From assembly GCA_022457155.1 (NCBI GenBank), contig JAJGOT010000033.1, forward strand, positions 2,310,001-2,374,000: a stretch of 64,000 nt of DNA, read 5' to 3'. The position numbers and the translations under genes were made by a program. Under the pieces are notes generated by a model, which did not search any database, had not been told where the DNA came from, and saw only the letters and a program-made list of their open reading frames with translations. This DNA comes from Cladopsammia gracilis. Lineage: Eukaryota; Cnidaria; Anthozoa; Scleractinia; Dendrophylliidae. This document shows, one piece after another, positions 23,147 to 33,712 of this stretch. Each line of letters starts with the position of its first letter. The stretch's first letter is position 1.

Positions 23147-24492
23147 TTAAAAGTTCACTGGTCTGATTTTCATCTCAGCTCTCTTGGCAGAGTAATTGTT
23201 TCCCTTCCAATGATACCAGTTGACACCATCAGCGCCTGATGAGTGCTTGCCATGGTGGTAAATGCCGTTCAGATTGGAGCTGTGACAGGCATCATACCAC
23301 CAGGCTCCTTTATATGTCACAGCGCAATTACCGGACCAGAGGTCATTATCCTGATCCTTGGTTGAAAAGGCATCACTACGATGCCCAGAGAGAGAATCAC
23401 CAGCACTTCCTAAAAACAAAACCAGAGATTGTCAAACACTGAAATTTCAAAAAAACAAAATACGAAAACAGAATGACACTGCAAACATGAATCAAATGGG
23501 TCATCTGAAGAGTTAAGAAATCTCTCTTTCCTTCCCATTCTAGCGACTGCCACGGCTTTTTGAAGAATGCTGTCAAGAATACTGCGAAGCAAGGTAAAGC
23601 GGATGATTTCTTGAAGAAGGCGGCTTCAAAATATCCAAATAACGCGGTTGGGCTGAATGAGTAGTTTTGGTGACAAAAGAAGTAGATAGGGCCAGAACCC
23701 AATTCCCTGGTACAGTAGGGAAAGACAATTAAACTTTACCTGAGTAAGTTCCAAGACTAAGCTGGTACTTAGTCTTCTCGCTGGTAACTGCAAACATGTC
23801 GTACTCAGCATAAGCAGTTTTGCCTGTTGTATCCTCCAGATCAACGCGAAGCCTGTTCTTTGTTTTGGTCAGGCGGTGTATCTTGTCCAATCCGAGCCAA
23901 AACTCGCCATTCAGGTTACCAAAGCCACGTTTGTAATCGGCCCAGCTGCGGTAGAAATCAACCGAGCCGTCCATTCTCTTTTGGAAGACTGTCCACCCCC
24001 CACCGGCTGTTGTTTGATCACAGAACACATCAAAGGCACCTGAACCATCAGGGTCGATTGTATAAACACCGCTGATCTTATCACCAGATTTGTACAACTC
24101 AGCGCAGTTCTTCTTAGCTGTTGAGCAAATTAACCGGCCGGACTCATTAGGTAAATGCGCCAGAAAATAGGTTTCCACATTTCTAAAAACTTTTCTTGCA
24201 TATTAGCCCAGAAAACAAATCTAAATTTACCTTTCACAGCAGTTTTATTTCCTTTCAATATTTCCATGTCATCTTGAAGTTCAGTGAGTTGTTTTTTCAT
24301 TTCCTGTAGAATAGTTTCAATCTTCTTGTTTGGCCCGGCGTAGAAGCTGTTGTACACGTTGGTACATTGCTTTGTGGTAATCGGAACTGGAGTCACTTTA
24401 GCGCTGTTACCAGGCTTAGCCAAGGTTTGGCTCGTTATAAACAACGCCAATAACAGGAGACTCCAATGCAGTCCTACAGAAACATAACACAT
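23147..24492 (-). CDS. Secreted fibrinogen-related domain (FReD) lectin, copy A
   Basis: Three exons: 24492-24231, 24117-23740 and 23409-23147 (TAA), all phase-1 introns, 300 residues. Exon 1 has a signal peptide ([14 protein letters not shown]), one Cys (KQCTNVY) that may link chains, and a short coiled coil ([17 protein letters not shown]). Exon 2 starts the FReD with NCAELY, SGVYTI and DVFCDQT (first disulphide), then [13 protein letters not shown]. Exon 3 has the calcium-site-like DQDND, the second cysteine pair (NCAV, ACH) and the pocket region SNLNG...ADGVNW. Tachylectins and ficolins with this fold bind acetylated sugars in innate recognition; sugar binding here is inferred. The ATG at 24492 is preferred because the longer in-frame extension open in B and D is stopped here by TGA. 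Confidence 0.88.
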
Positions 24493-26041
24493 GGTAAAGA
24501 TAACAGGAAAACTCAGTTTAAAATCTTCGTTTGTTGCTTTCTCGTCGAGACTGACGAAAATTACTTCAGGTAATCCTTTTATGAATGCAACACGGTCTTT
24601 GCCCCCTAGCCATCAAGGCAGCGAGATAATTTTCGTGTTCGAATAATGACGATTTTTTTTGTATTACTTTTGACAAGTACATGTCTATTCAAAACCCATG
24701 TTTTTGTATCAAAATGCAGTAAAAATGATCCAATACCGCGATTTCTGAAGAACTGTCGATCATGCAAATTTTCAGTAAAAAATGACAAACCATCAGAATT
24801 CTGATCGCGAATTTACATTAGATAATAGATTTTTCAGTTTTCACGGTCAACTACATTAAACAGTGAAAAGAAACAACGGAATCCCCCCACAAACTTTCCA
24901 TTAAAATTTCGTTCCATGTTTATCCCATTTTAAAATGGCGAATAAGAGGAGATTAAGCGAAAAATAAAGAGAAAAAGAAAGCCGCCTGAGGTCAGATCTG
25001 TTTGGTTGGCCATTAGTGAAATTGCATTGTCATCTTCATTCGTTATCATTTTTTTAATAAATAAAGAAATTGTGTTGACTTATAGCAAATCCTTTTTTCG
25101 TAGTTTTCGGAAGAAGCCTGATCAATTCTCAGAGAGATCGTATTGATTTTAGATATTTTTAACCTGTGTCTAGTAACGATTCGTACCCTTTCCTAGCCAA
25201 GGAATTTTATATACGCCGGCTGATGAAAATGATTATTTAGATACCACTGACTTTTTTTCGTATTTTTCGTTTTCACAAAGATGTTAGGATGGATGATTAG
25301 CTCAAATCATGTCGAAAAGCGAAACATTCTCTGGCTTTATATAATTAACTCCGTATGAAGAAATTACACTGCTTCGACAGTACACATACACATCTGCGAA
25401 ATTTTAGCGCATGGGCAGAGTTAGTTAAACGTATGCGCATCCACAACTCGCCGCTTTTTCAAGTTCTCTTGGCTTTCAATCAATCCGTCAATCCGTCCAT
25501 CACTCGGTTATAAATACTCTCAAATAAAAAAATCATTATCAAGCAAAAGTAAATATCAACTGATACCATGCAAGTTATTTTTCATGGCTTTATCTCAAGC
25601 TTAACAGTAAAAAGTTCGGTTTCAGTAAAATTGGGATTTGTATGTCAATTCACTTTCAATTTAACTAGCTATTTTAAATAAAAATATAAATAGCAAGGGG
25701 CCAGTCTTAGTATAAATAAATTCTCACAAGACGAGGATGAAAAATTAAAGTAACAAGTAATTGTGACTGACGTTTTCCATTAAAAGATAGCAGGGCTCAT
25801 CGCCATGAACTTCCTTGATTTCAGTATAATTCACGGATATGCCCCGCACGTCGATTCACTTGGTCACGGATTGCAAATGACTGCAGTAATGAATTAAAAA
25901 AATAATAATAAAAATTTTAAAAATCCAAATTTGGAAATTTTAAGAGCGCCAACAAATACAACAGACAGTTATTTTCCGATCTCTGTTCACGTACCGAATC
26001 TTACAACGTTGGACTACTTTTTGAGCCTTGTGCCGGAGATC
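24493..26041. other. 5' flank of FReD gene A, part of the duplicated unit
   Basis: Closely similar to 32744-35100 and 58497-61300 apart from insertions. No exon was recognised. It should contain the FReD promoter, read leftwards. A TATA element was not assigned. Confidence 0.5.
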
Positions 26042-26741
26042 AGTCGACACAGAGAATAGATGCTCAATAATTTATTAATTGGATGCGTTGTTTTCATGAA
26101 CAATCAGTCATGTCTCGCTAATCTAAACTGCCGCAGTTGCAATTTGTTTTCGGCCTAAAAAAAAGAAAGGCTGACGCGCGTTTGAAGTCAGTTTACTCAA
26201 AGGAGATTGGTATTCCGGAACTGGGGATTTTTATAAAATCATTTAAGTGTGGGCCAACTGCTTTTATTATAGCAATTACACATGCAAGATTACCTTCTAC
26301 GTTCATGAAGTTCCTGTTACGAATTTGCCCCTCCACAGCTCCCGTTTATTGGCAATTAAAAAAAAAAAACATTTTAAATAATCAACGGTTTTGATATTAA
26401 ATTTCTGACATGGTTCAATATCTAAACCGAAATTTCAATATAGGAAATAAAGATGATGTCCTTCGTATTGACACAGGAAATAGAAGCTCAATTATTGATT
26501 GGATGCGTTGTTTTTATGAGCAGCCCAGTCAGTCAGGCTATATTTGCAATTTGTTTTTCCTAAAAAAAAAAGACTGACGCGCGTTTGAACTCAGTTCACT
26601 CAAAGGAGTTTGGTATCCCGGATCTGGGGAAATCGCCATAAAATCTGTGATATTTAGACTACGGTAAAGTAAAAATGTTTTTATAAAATCATTTAAGTGT
26701 GGGCCAACTGCTTTTATTATAGCAATTACACATGCAAGATT

Positions 26742-27874
26742 GGCTGCGGCCGCACTTGGTGAGTTAACTGGGTTATTTTTTTAGTAACCCGGTTAAACTA
26801 ACCTGGTTAAAATAACTCGGTAAAAAGTGAAATAACCGAGTTTATTTTTCTGAGCGGCCGCACTTCAGAAGGTTGAACTTTAAACGTGAGAGATCATGTT
26901 ATCATTTGCTAGCGAGAGCTGCACAAAACAATACGATTAATGAGCGAAAACAATGCCTCTGCACGTGCATTTAACATATTGTTATTTCCTGCAAAATAAC
27001 ATCGTCAAATGATCAAATTATAGGTTTTGTGGAGAACATAAACACACGACTGTTTTCCTTTCTCTATTTGAAATTGAAAGTCGTCCCTACGAAGGTCTAC
27101 GAATTCAATAGGAAGCCAAAAATTACCGCTTAAGCGAAGATGATTGACAGATCGGGAAAGTTAACCTGCACTAAACCACCTAGCGAGGTGGTTTAAATAA
27201 ACCTAAGTTAAGACAATGAACAGTAGAAACCACAACTACAAACCAATGAGAGGTGCCGGATCTGTGACAAAGATCTGGATCAGTAGAAAAACTTGAATAA
27301 ATGTAAAATAACACGGAAAACTGATCCGAACGGCCGAGAAAAGATTGACTCAAGAAAAAAAACGCGATGAACTGCACTAATTATGTTATCTTTACAAAAC
27401 TGCCTGTCATTATTTAGTCAACTATTATATTTGTCAGTTTATCATAGGACGCTTTTTTTATTTACCTGTCAATGTAGTAACCTATCATGTTTCTTGGTTC
27501 CATATTTTAAACTTTTAAAATTGTAACGATATTAACGTATATACTCATTTTTATTTTAGCCCCCGTCGAAGGTTTGTGTTTCAAACCGAAATATCGGGCA
27601 CAAAATATATATCTTTTATTTTACTTTATTTTTCTTGAGTCAATCTTTTCTCGGCCGTTCGGATCAGTTTGCCGTGTTATTTTACATTTAAATAAACCTA
27701 ACCCGGTTAAAAAAATCTATTGTTCTTTAATTAATTTCCATGGGAACCGCTAACACGGTTAAAATTCGGTGAACGCAAAAAATACGCGGCCGCATCAGGA
27801 ATTTTGTTAACCGAGTTCATTTTAATTAATTAATTGCAAATAACCCGGTTAACTACTCTAGTGCGGCCGCAGCC
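26742..27874. mobile_element. 1.13-kb TIR element with GGCTGCGGCCGC ends
   Basis: GGCTGCGGCCGCACT and AGTGCGGCCGCAGCC are the termini, with further inverted similarity in GTTAAC-GGGTTATT. ATT flanks both sides, and copy D (near 62320) reads through without the insert, so the borders are secure. Subterminal GCGGCCGC sites recur inside. There is no transposase frame. It contains a 480-bp retroelement-like insert. Confidence 0.75.
27207..27686. mobile_element. Penelope-like fragment nested in the TIR element
   Basis: The 15-bp sequence TTTAAATAAACCTAA lies on both sides (27192-27206, 27687-27701), consistent with a target-primed insertion. Inverted arms of about 55 bp (27299-27360 and 27636-27686) contain GATCCGAACGGCCGAGAAAA and its complement. 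A degenerate hammerhead motif is at 27559-27599. The family assignment rests mainly on that motif. Confidence 0.45.
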
Positions 27875-28748
27875 ATTACCTTCCACGTTCATGGAGTTCG
27901 ATCCTGTTACGAATTTGTCCATCCACAGCTAAAGTTTACTAGCAATAAAAGAAAAATAAAACGGGTTTGCCATTGTTTCTGACATGGCTCAATATGTAAA
28001 GCGAATTTAAATTTCAGTACAGGAAATGAAAATTATGTACTCCGTATTTTGCATTTAATATAAGCAGTATTGAATAGAATGTTTCTGCGGGTCCTCATCC
28101 CGCCTTCATACAGTATATTTTCAATTTTCTTCTAAGATACACGCCGGTGCTCCTTGCTGGTTGATGTCAGTTGATGTTGCCAATCTCATTTCATTTATAA
28201 TTTCCCGCACTGGTGCATGCAATTGCAATTTTCAAGCCAATATTATTTTCCGGCGAAGCTAGTTAAACCGGATCGGAATCGGTTAATTTATCCAAAGTTC
28301 TGAGCCGGTAATCTTGAGAGCTGTAACAGGCGGGGTTTATCGGGGGTTAAATATTTATTTCTTAGATCCAAACTTGCCTCCTAACTTTGAAAACACATCT
28401 TTAGTTATTTTGTCAAATCTAATGGGTTCTTTAGTGCTCAAATGTCAAATGAAATGCTTCCATGTCATCGCGGTTGTCAAGGATATACGCTCTCGGGAAA
28501 TATCGTCTAATTTTTCGGAGATCAGAATAGCAATTAAATGACCAAAATTATCTCAAATTGGATAAATATAACTCACTGAACGAGATATTTTCCTCTGTAG
28601 GAGGATATGATATTAAGTTCCTGGTTTTCATTTCTTTTTGCGTAATCTTTGAGTCAATTCATCGCGGCTGGTCTAATTTCCATGTACGCACAAGTTTGAG
28701 CGTGGGTGGGTGAACTGAACAACAAGAAAAGATCGTCTTAATCTTCCT

Positions 28749-28890
28749 AGACTGCTAGCAGTCCCTCTCTGGATAGTCGAGCGGGCGAGCAAATACGCGA
28801 TCGGCGATCATCCGAGCGGCGAGAGAGCGAAGGTAATGCGAATTACAGCTCACCCGCTCAATTACCTGAAAAGGGACAGCTAGCAGTCTA
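28749..28890. mobile_element. 142-bp MITE with 10-bp target duplication
   Basis: AGACTGCTAGCAGTCCCT and AGGGACAGCTAGCAGTCT are the ends. TAATCTTCCT lies directly before and after. Copy D near 63226 has a single TTATCTTCCT and no insert. The long duplication fits a Mutator-like class. Confidence 0.75.
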
Positions 28891-29338
28891 TAATCTTCCT
28901 TGTAAAAGAATAAAAGAAAAAAAGAAAATTGATATCGCCATGAAACTTGATAAAAGATTAAAAAGGAGCATCTGATTTTTGAATCCCAACGCGGTGTGTA
29001 ATATCAACAAAAACGCGATAACAATGAGGTGTGTTTGGCACCATGAATGTTCGTCATTTAGTTTGTATCTTTCTTGGTTTAATATTAAATAGCAAGAACG
29101 ATAATTTGCGAAGAGAATTTAACGAAACGTGTATTTCACACATTACTTCTCACGCCCCTAAGAACTAATTTTGCTATGAAAACGGTCGTAATGTGTGACA
29201 TTTTGTACGTTTTCTCGCGGGATCCGCGGGATCACGGATCACGTGACACGCTAACAATGCCGGATACAGCTGCCTGTGAGGGTGTTGGGTTATTTATACA
29301 AATGCTAATATCCATGACACATTTTTCAATCTAGCTGC

Positions 29339-29424
29339 TGTCCACCCAAGTTCCCCCCCCCCCCCCCCCCCCACCGGCTGTTGTGTGGTCACAGAACACA
29401 TCAAAGGCTCCTAAACCATCAGGA
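29339..29424 (-). pseudogene. Scrap of FReD exon 2
   Basis: The minus strand matches the exon 2 part encoding the DVFCDQT to GGWTV stretch, with a long C run inserted at 29353. It breaks off at 29425 into a GGCCGCGCGAAGATACGAAA repeat that also invades FReD pseudogene C. Confidence 0.7.
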
Positions 29425-30702
29425 CCTGGCCGCGCGAAGATACGAAATTTCTCTTCGAAAGTGCAAAGTGAGCTACGAAGAATTCAGCTAAATGTAAAGC
29501 GTTTTTGATCGTGGCTACGGGCTTCACCGATCTTCACTGTTCATGATAAACTTCACGAATGAAATTGAACAGACGGCTAAACGAAACATTTTGGACATTC
29601 AAGAATGTCATATCCAAGTTAAGGTTTGTATATTTCAATTGTTTTTTGGCGTCAGAGTTTAATTGCCAAGATTTCCCAAGGAAAAACGTTCTGGTATTTT
29701 TGTTGTCAGCATGTTGTTGGTCACGCATACACAAGATGGCGTGATTTTATGTCTTTCGTTCACGATTTTCAACAAATTCTTAAAAATCCCAAATTCATTT
29801 CCCCAGAATAAACTTTACATATTTTGAAAGATCGTAAACTCTAGTGTTGTCATTCATATTAATATTACGAAATTCTGAACAAAGGCACTTGCTCAAAATC
29901 ATCGCTGTTTTTCGCCTACCGTTTTACGGAGAACAGGAGAGCCATAAGCTTTTGACTTCATTTGAATACTTAGAATAATCTAATTTTTATGAAATCATGG
30001 TATTTAGACTATGACAAGTTGTACAACAAATTGGAGCTATGACAGCTTTTTCTAGCGCAGTAGTTTTGATACGCAAGTCGAGTGAATCATGACTTATTTT
30101 AAGCCTGTTTGGTGTCGCCAAATCGAACCCCGGGCTGAAAACTAATGTTTTCGTTTTCCCAGAAACAAATAAGTTTTTCAAGAAAAAAACTACACAGCAA
30201 TTGCATGTATACTTTCTAAAGGCTACCTGTATGCAAAAGAAGAGCGAATTTTAGTTTTTTAACTTTGCCGTGTAATGTTTGATTTTTGCACGGAATTGCT
30301 CTTAAGACTCAGACTGATATTTGTATTAAGCCCTAGTTCTCATTCACACAGCCCAAGCCTTTGTTTAGTAACAATAGAAACCCTACCAGGAGACACCATT
30401 TTTGCGCTGTTTTAAATAGCCAAACGCGAAAGCCTCTTATAAAAACAGTGTATTTTCCGAAGAAAATAAGTCTTTCTAGTTGTGGTTTTATCTTATAATC
30501 CCGCTATACTGTAGTGACTTACGCAACAAAGGGCCTCTCGTGTTCCTCTTCTAGTAGGAAATTTTAGATGCATGGAAAAGAGTTTCGATGGAGGAAAAGA
30601 ATAATAACAGTTTGACTTTCTGGCTTGGTGGTGTTGTAAGACATAGTAACCTGACACGACGAAGTAAAAATACCGACGATAAAGTTGTTTCCTTTTCATG
30701 AC
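29425..30702. other. Intergenic between the FReD scrap and gene B
   Basis: The left part is unique AT-rich sequence with only short unrecognisable frames. From about 30300 it matches the 3' flank of FReD gene D (56697 onwards). Confidence 0.45.
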
Positions 30703-30708
30703 TTTATT
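30703..30708 (-). terminator. Poly(A) signal, FReD gene B
   Basis: AATAAA on the minus strand, 67 bp after the stop codon. Confidence 0.7.
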
Positions 30709-30774
30709 TCATCATTGACTTTAGTTTAACATTTTGTTCCACTCTTTTTATGTAATGACAAACAGCAAAAGGTT

Positions 30775-32743
30775 TTAAAAGTTCACTGGTCTGATTTTCA
30801 TCTCAGCTCTCTTGGCAGAGTATTTGTATCCTTTCCATGTTTTCCAATTGACACCATCAGCGTCTGATGAGTGCTTGCCGTGGTGGTAAATGCCATTCAG
30901 ATTGGAGTCATGACAGGCAATATACCACCAGGCTCCTTTATGAGACACAGCACAGTTACCGCCGGTCCAGACGTCATTATCCTGATCTTTGGTTGAAAAG
31001 GCATATCCACGATGCCCAGTGAGAGAATCACCAGCACGTCCTAAAAAAAACAGAAATTTTCAAATAGTGAATAATTGAAAAAAAAAAAAAACAAACAACA
31101 ACAACAACAACAAAAAACAGACACTGCAAACATGAACCAAATGGGTCATCTAAAGCGTTAGACTGAAATCTCTCATTCCTCCCATTCTGGCATCTGCCAC
31201 GTGCTTTTAAAGGAATACTGTAAGGAAAAGCGGATGGATTTCCCGAAGAAGGCAGCTTCAAAATAGCCTATTAACCCTCGGACGTACACGCCAACGTATA
31301 CCCCAACCGTGGTACAAGGGGGGGGGGGGGGGTGGTTTGCAACCCTCCCCTCACCCCCCGCCCCTTGGGTTTTTGCGATGTTGCAATATTTCGGAAATAT
31401 TTACATCTAATAGATAGCCCGCGATGTGCTCTACAAGATAAAGTAAATATTATGGGTTGTGGCGCTGCTGGGGGTCCGTGACGTCATCAAAATGGCCGCC
31501 AAGATGGCCGCCATCTTGGATTTTATTAAAAATTCAAATTTATCGGTAAAATGCGGAAATACCAACTATTGTTTGCTAGAGTTGCAAAATAACATACAAA
31601 TAAACATTTTGATGCTTTTGGTAGCATTTTATATGTTTTTTTTTAACAATACGCATTTTTCTTCAAAAATGGATTGACCACATGTTACTTATGACGTGAT
31701 ATCTCGTTACCATAGCAACCGGTTGTCGTCAAACTTAACCAAAGTGTGTCTCAAGGATAAACAAACAGCTACTGAAAACGGCATGTGCTAATCTTATAAA
31801 TGGTCTTGAAAATATCGGAGAAAACTCTTAAGGGGGGGGGGGGGGGTTAACATGGGTGGCCAGTTTGAATAAGTAGTTTTGGTGATAACGAGGTCAAGAA
31901 GCCATTTCCCTGGTACAGGAGAGGAAGACAATTAAACTTCACCTGTCATCTTGTATGATCCAAGACTAAGCTGGTACTTCTTCTTCTCGCTAGTAACTGC
32001 AAACATATCGTACTCAGCATAAGCAGTTTTGCCTGATGTTTCCTCCAGATCAACGCGAAGCCTGCTCTTTGTTTTGGTCAGGCGGTGTATCTTGTCCAAT
32101 CCGAGCCAAAACTCGCCATTCAGGTTACCAAAGCCACGTTTGTAATAGGCCCAGCCGCGGTAGAAATCAACTGAACCGTCCATTCTCTTTTGGAACACTG
32201 TCCACCCCCCACCGGCTGTTGTTTGGTCACAGAACACATCAAAGGCACCTGAACCATCAGGGTCGATTGTATAAACACCATTGATCTTTTCACCAGATTG
32301 GTACAACTCAGCGCAGTTCTTCTTAGCTGTTGAGCAAATTACAAATAACAGAACTCATTAGAAACGCAAGAAACTGTTATTTTAATTTAAATTTCGGTAA
32401 ATCTGCCCGAATAAAGTTTTCAATATTTCTAGAAACTTTTCTTTCATAGTATTTTTATAAATAGAGCCCCTAAAACAGATAGGAATTTACCTTTCACAGC
32501 AGTTTTCTTTCCTTTCGAGATTTTCATGTCATCTTGAAGTTCAGTGAGTTGCTTCTTCATTTCCTGTAGAATAGTTTCAATCTTCTTGTTTGGCCCAGCG
32601 TAGAAGCTGTTGTATACGTTGGTACATTGCTTTGCGGCTGTAGGAATTGGAGTCACCTTAGCATTGTTACCTTGTTTATTAGCCAAGGTTTGGCTCGTTA
32701 TAAACAACGCCAATAACAGGAGACTCCTAGAAACATAAAACAT
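30775..32743 (-). CDS. Secreted fibrinogen-related domain (FReD) lectin, copy B
   Basis: Exons 32743-32491, 32326-31943 and 31040-30775 (TAA), 300 residues, same phases and domains as copy A: signal peptide, coiled coil, then FReD with two cysteine pairs and DQDND. Differences of interest: exon 2 ends in SYKMTG, two residues longer than A and D. Exon 3 has one extra residue (TGGNC instead of SGNC) and a changed pocket ([22 protein letters not shown]). Intron 2 carries an insertion of about 0.57 kb (31281-31849). An in-frame ATG at 32932 would add 63 residues before the signal peptide. The start at 32743 is chosen because it gives a normal secretion signal and because the extension is broken in A. 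Confidence 0.87.
31281..31849. mobile_element. TTAA-flanked insertion in intron 2 of FReD B
   Basis: Introns of A and D lack this segment. The left border reads TTAACCCTCGGACG and the right GGGGGTTAAC. Runs of 14 G lie near both ends. The interior contains ATGGCCGCCAAGATGGCCGC and no transposase frame. Confidence 0.55.
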
Positions 32744-33055
32744 GGTAAAGATAACACGCAAGCTCAGTTTAAAATCTTCGTTTGTTGCTTTCTTGTCCAG
32801 ACTGACGAAAATCACTTCAGGTAATCCTTTTATGAAAGCAACACGGTCTTTGCCCTCTAGCCATGAAGGCATCGAGATAATTTTCGTGTTCGAATAATGA
32901 CGATTTTTTTGTATTACTTTTGACAAGTACATGTCTATTCAAAACCCATGTTTTTGTATCAAAATGCAGTAAAAATGATCCAATGCCGCGATTTCTAAAG
33001 AACTGTCGATCATGCAAATTTTCAGTAAAAAATGACAAACCATCAGAATTCTGAC

Positions 33056-33712
33056 AACGATTACGACGATTTTTTAACCCGTGAATACGCGCATGCGTAA
33101 TGAACGGGTTATCGGTAACGACGACATGCAAATGAGTCACTCGCTCACTCACTCACTCGCTCACTACTTCCATCAGCTGTAAACTTAGTGACGTTATGCT
33201 TTGTTACGAATGCGTTTTGTAACAAGAACAGCGTGCATCCAGCGATCACAATAACTAAATTATTGTAAACGAATATAAACAACAATAAGCTTAAAGATGT
33301 TTCGCATTTGGAGTCTTTAATGCAACGTTAAAATCGATCTAAAAGGAATTTTCAACCGAGACACGCGTTTTGATGCTTATCTACCTTAAAGTAATAAAAT
33401 TTATCCCGTTTCAAGTCAGCGATCACGGTGGCTGAATAGTGTAAAGCGCGGACCAACAGCCGAAAGGATCAGGTTCGAATCTCGTTCGGGCCGCCCCTTT
33501 TTTTTTCTTTTCTTTCTTGTTCGGACTGAACATTATGAAAGTGATGTACTGTATTTTTCTTTATGCGTTTGTCAAAAATCCTAAAGTTAAATTAAAAAGA
33601 AAACATTGAACCGTGTCAGTGTGAAAACATGAGCTTACCGCAATATTGCGCCGCGGTTACGCGTTAGCATTTCGTATTAAATTCACGGGTTGGCTCTAAG
33701 GAGCCTTTGATT
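33056..33712. other. Insertion in the 5' flank of FReD B with a local duplication
   Basis: The roughly 130 bp of FReD 5' flank containing GACAAGTACATGTCTATTCA occurs on both sides (32921 and 33711), unlike in A and D. Between the two lie CTCACT repeats and a tRNA-like SINE head. Confidence 0.5.
33418..33500 (+). mobile_element. tRNA-derived SINE head
   Basis: GGTGGCTGAATAGTGTAAAG resembles a pol III A box region. GGTTCGAATCTC is a clear B box 50 bp on, followed by a T run. The tRNA fold is incomplete, so a SINE is preferred over a tRNA gene. Confidence 0.55.

Larger units (their letters stand above)
26042..29325. repeat. Duplicated promoter-like block, copy A (orphan)
   Basis: Matches 62050-63650 (copy D) and, inverted, 36127-39756 (copy B), once the insertions at 26742-27874 and 28749-28890 are removed. 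Copy D leads into a membrane-protein exon; here the homology stops just short of that start codon, so the block is orphaned. It retains the CACGTG-containing segment (GATCACGTGACACGC, about 29236) and TTATTTATAC near 29290. Confidence 0.65.

Noticed and set aside
23827..24075. Antisense ORF of 82 codons opposite FReD exon 2, conserved also at 32036, 40004 and 57829
   Set aside because: It is the complement of the conserved FReD exon, persists even over pseudogene C, and has no domain. It is a shadow of the real exon.
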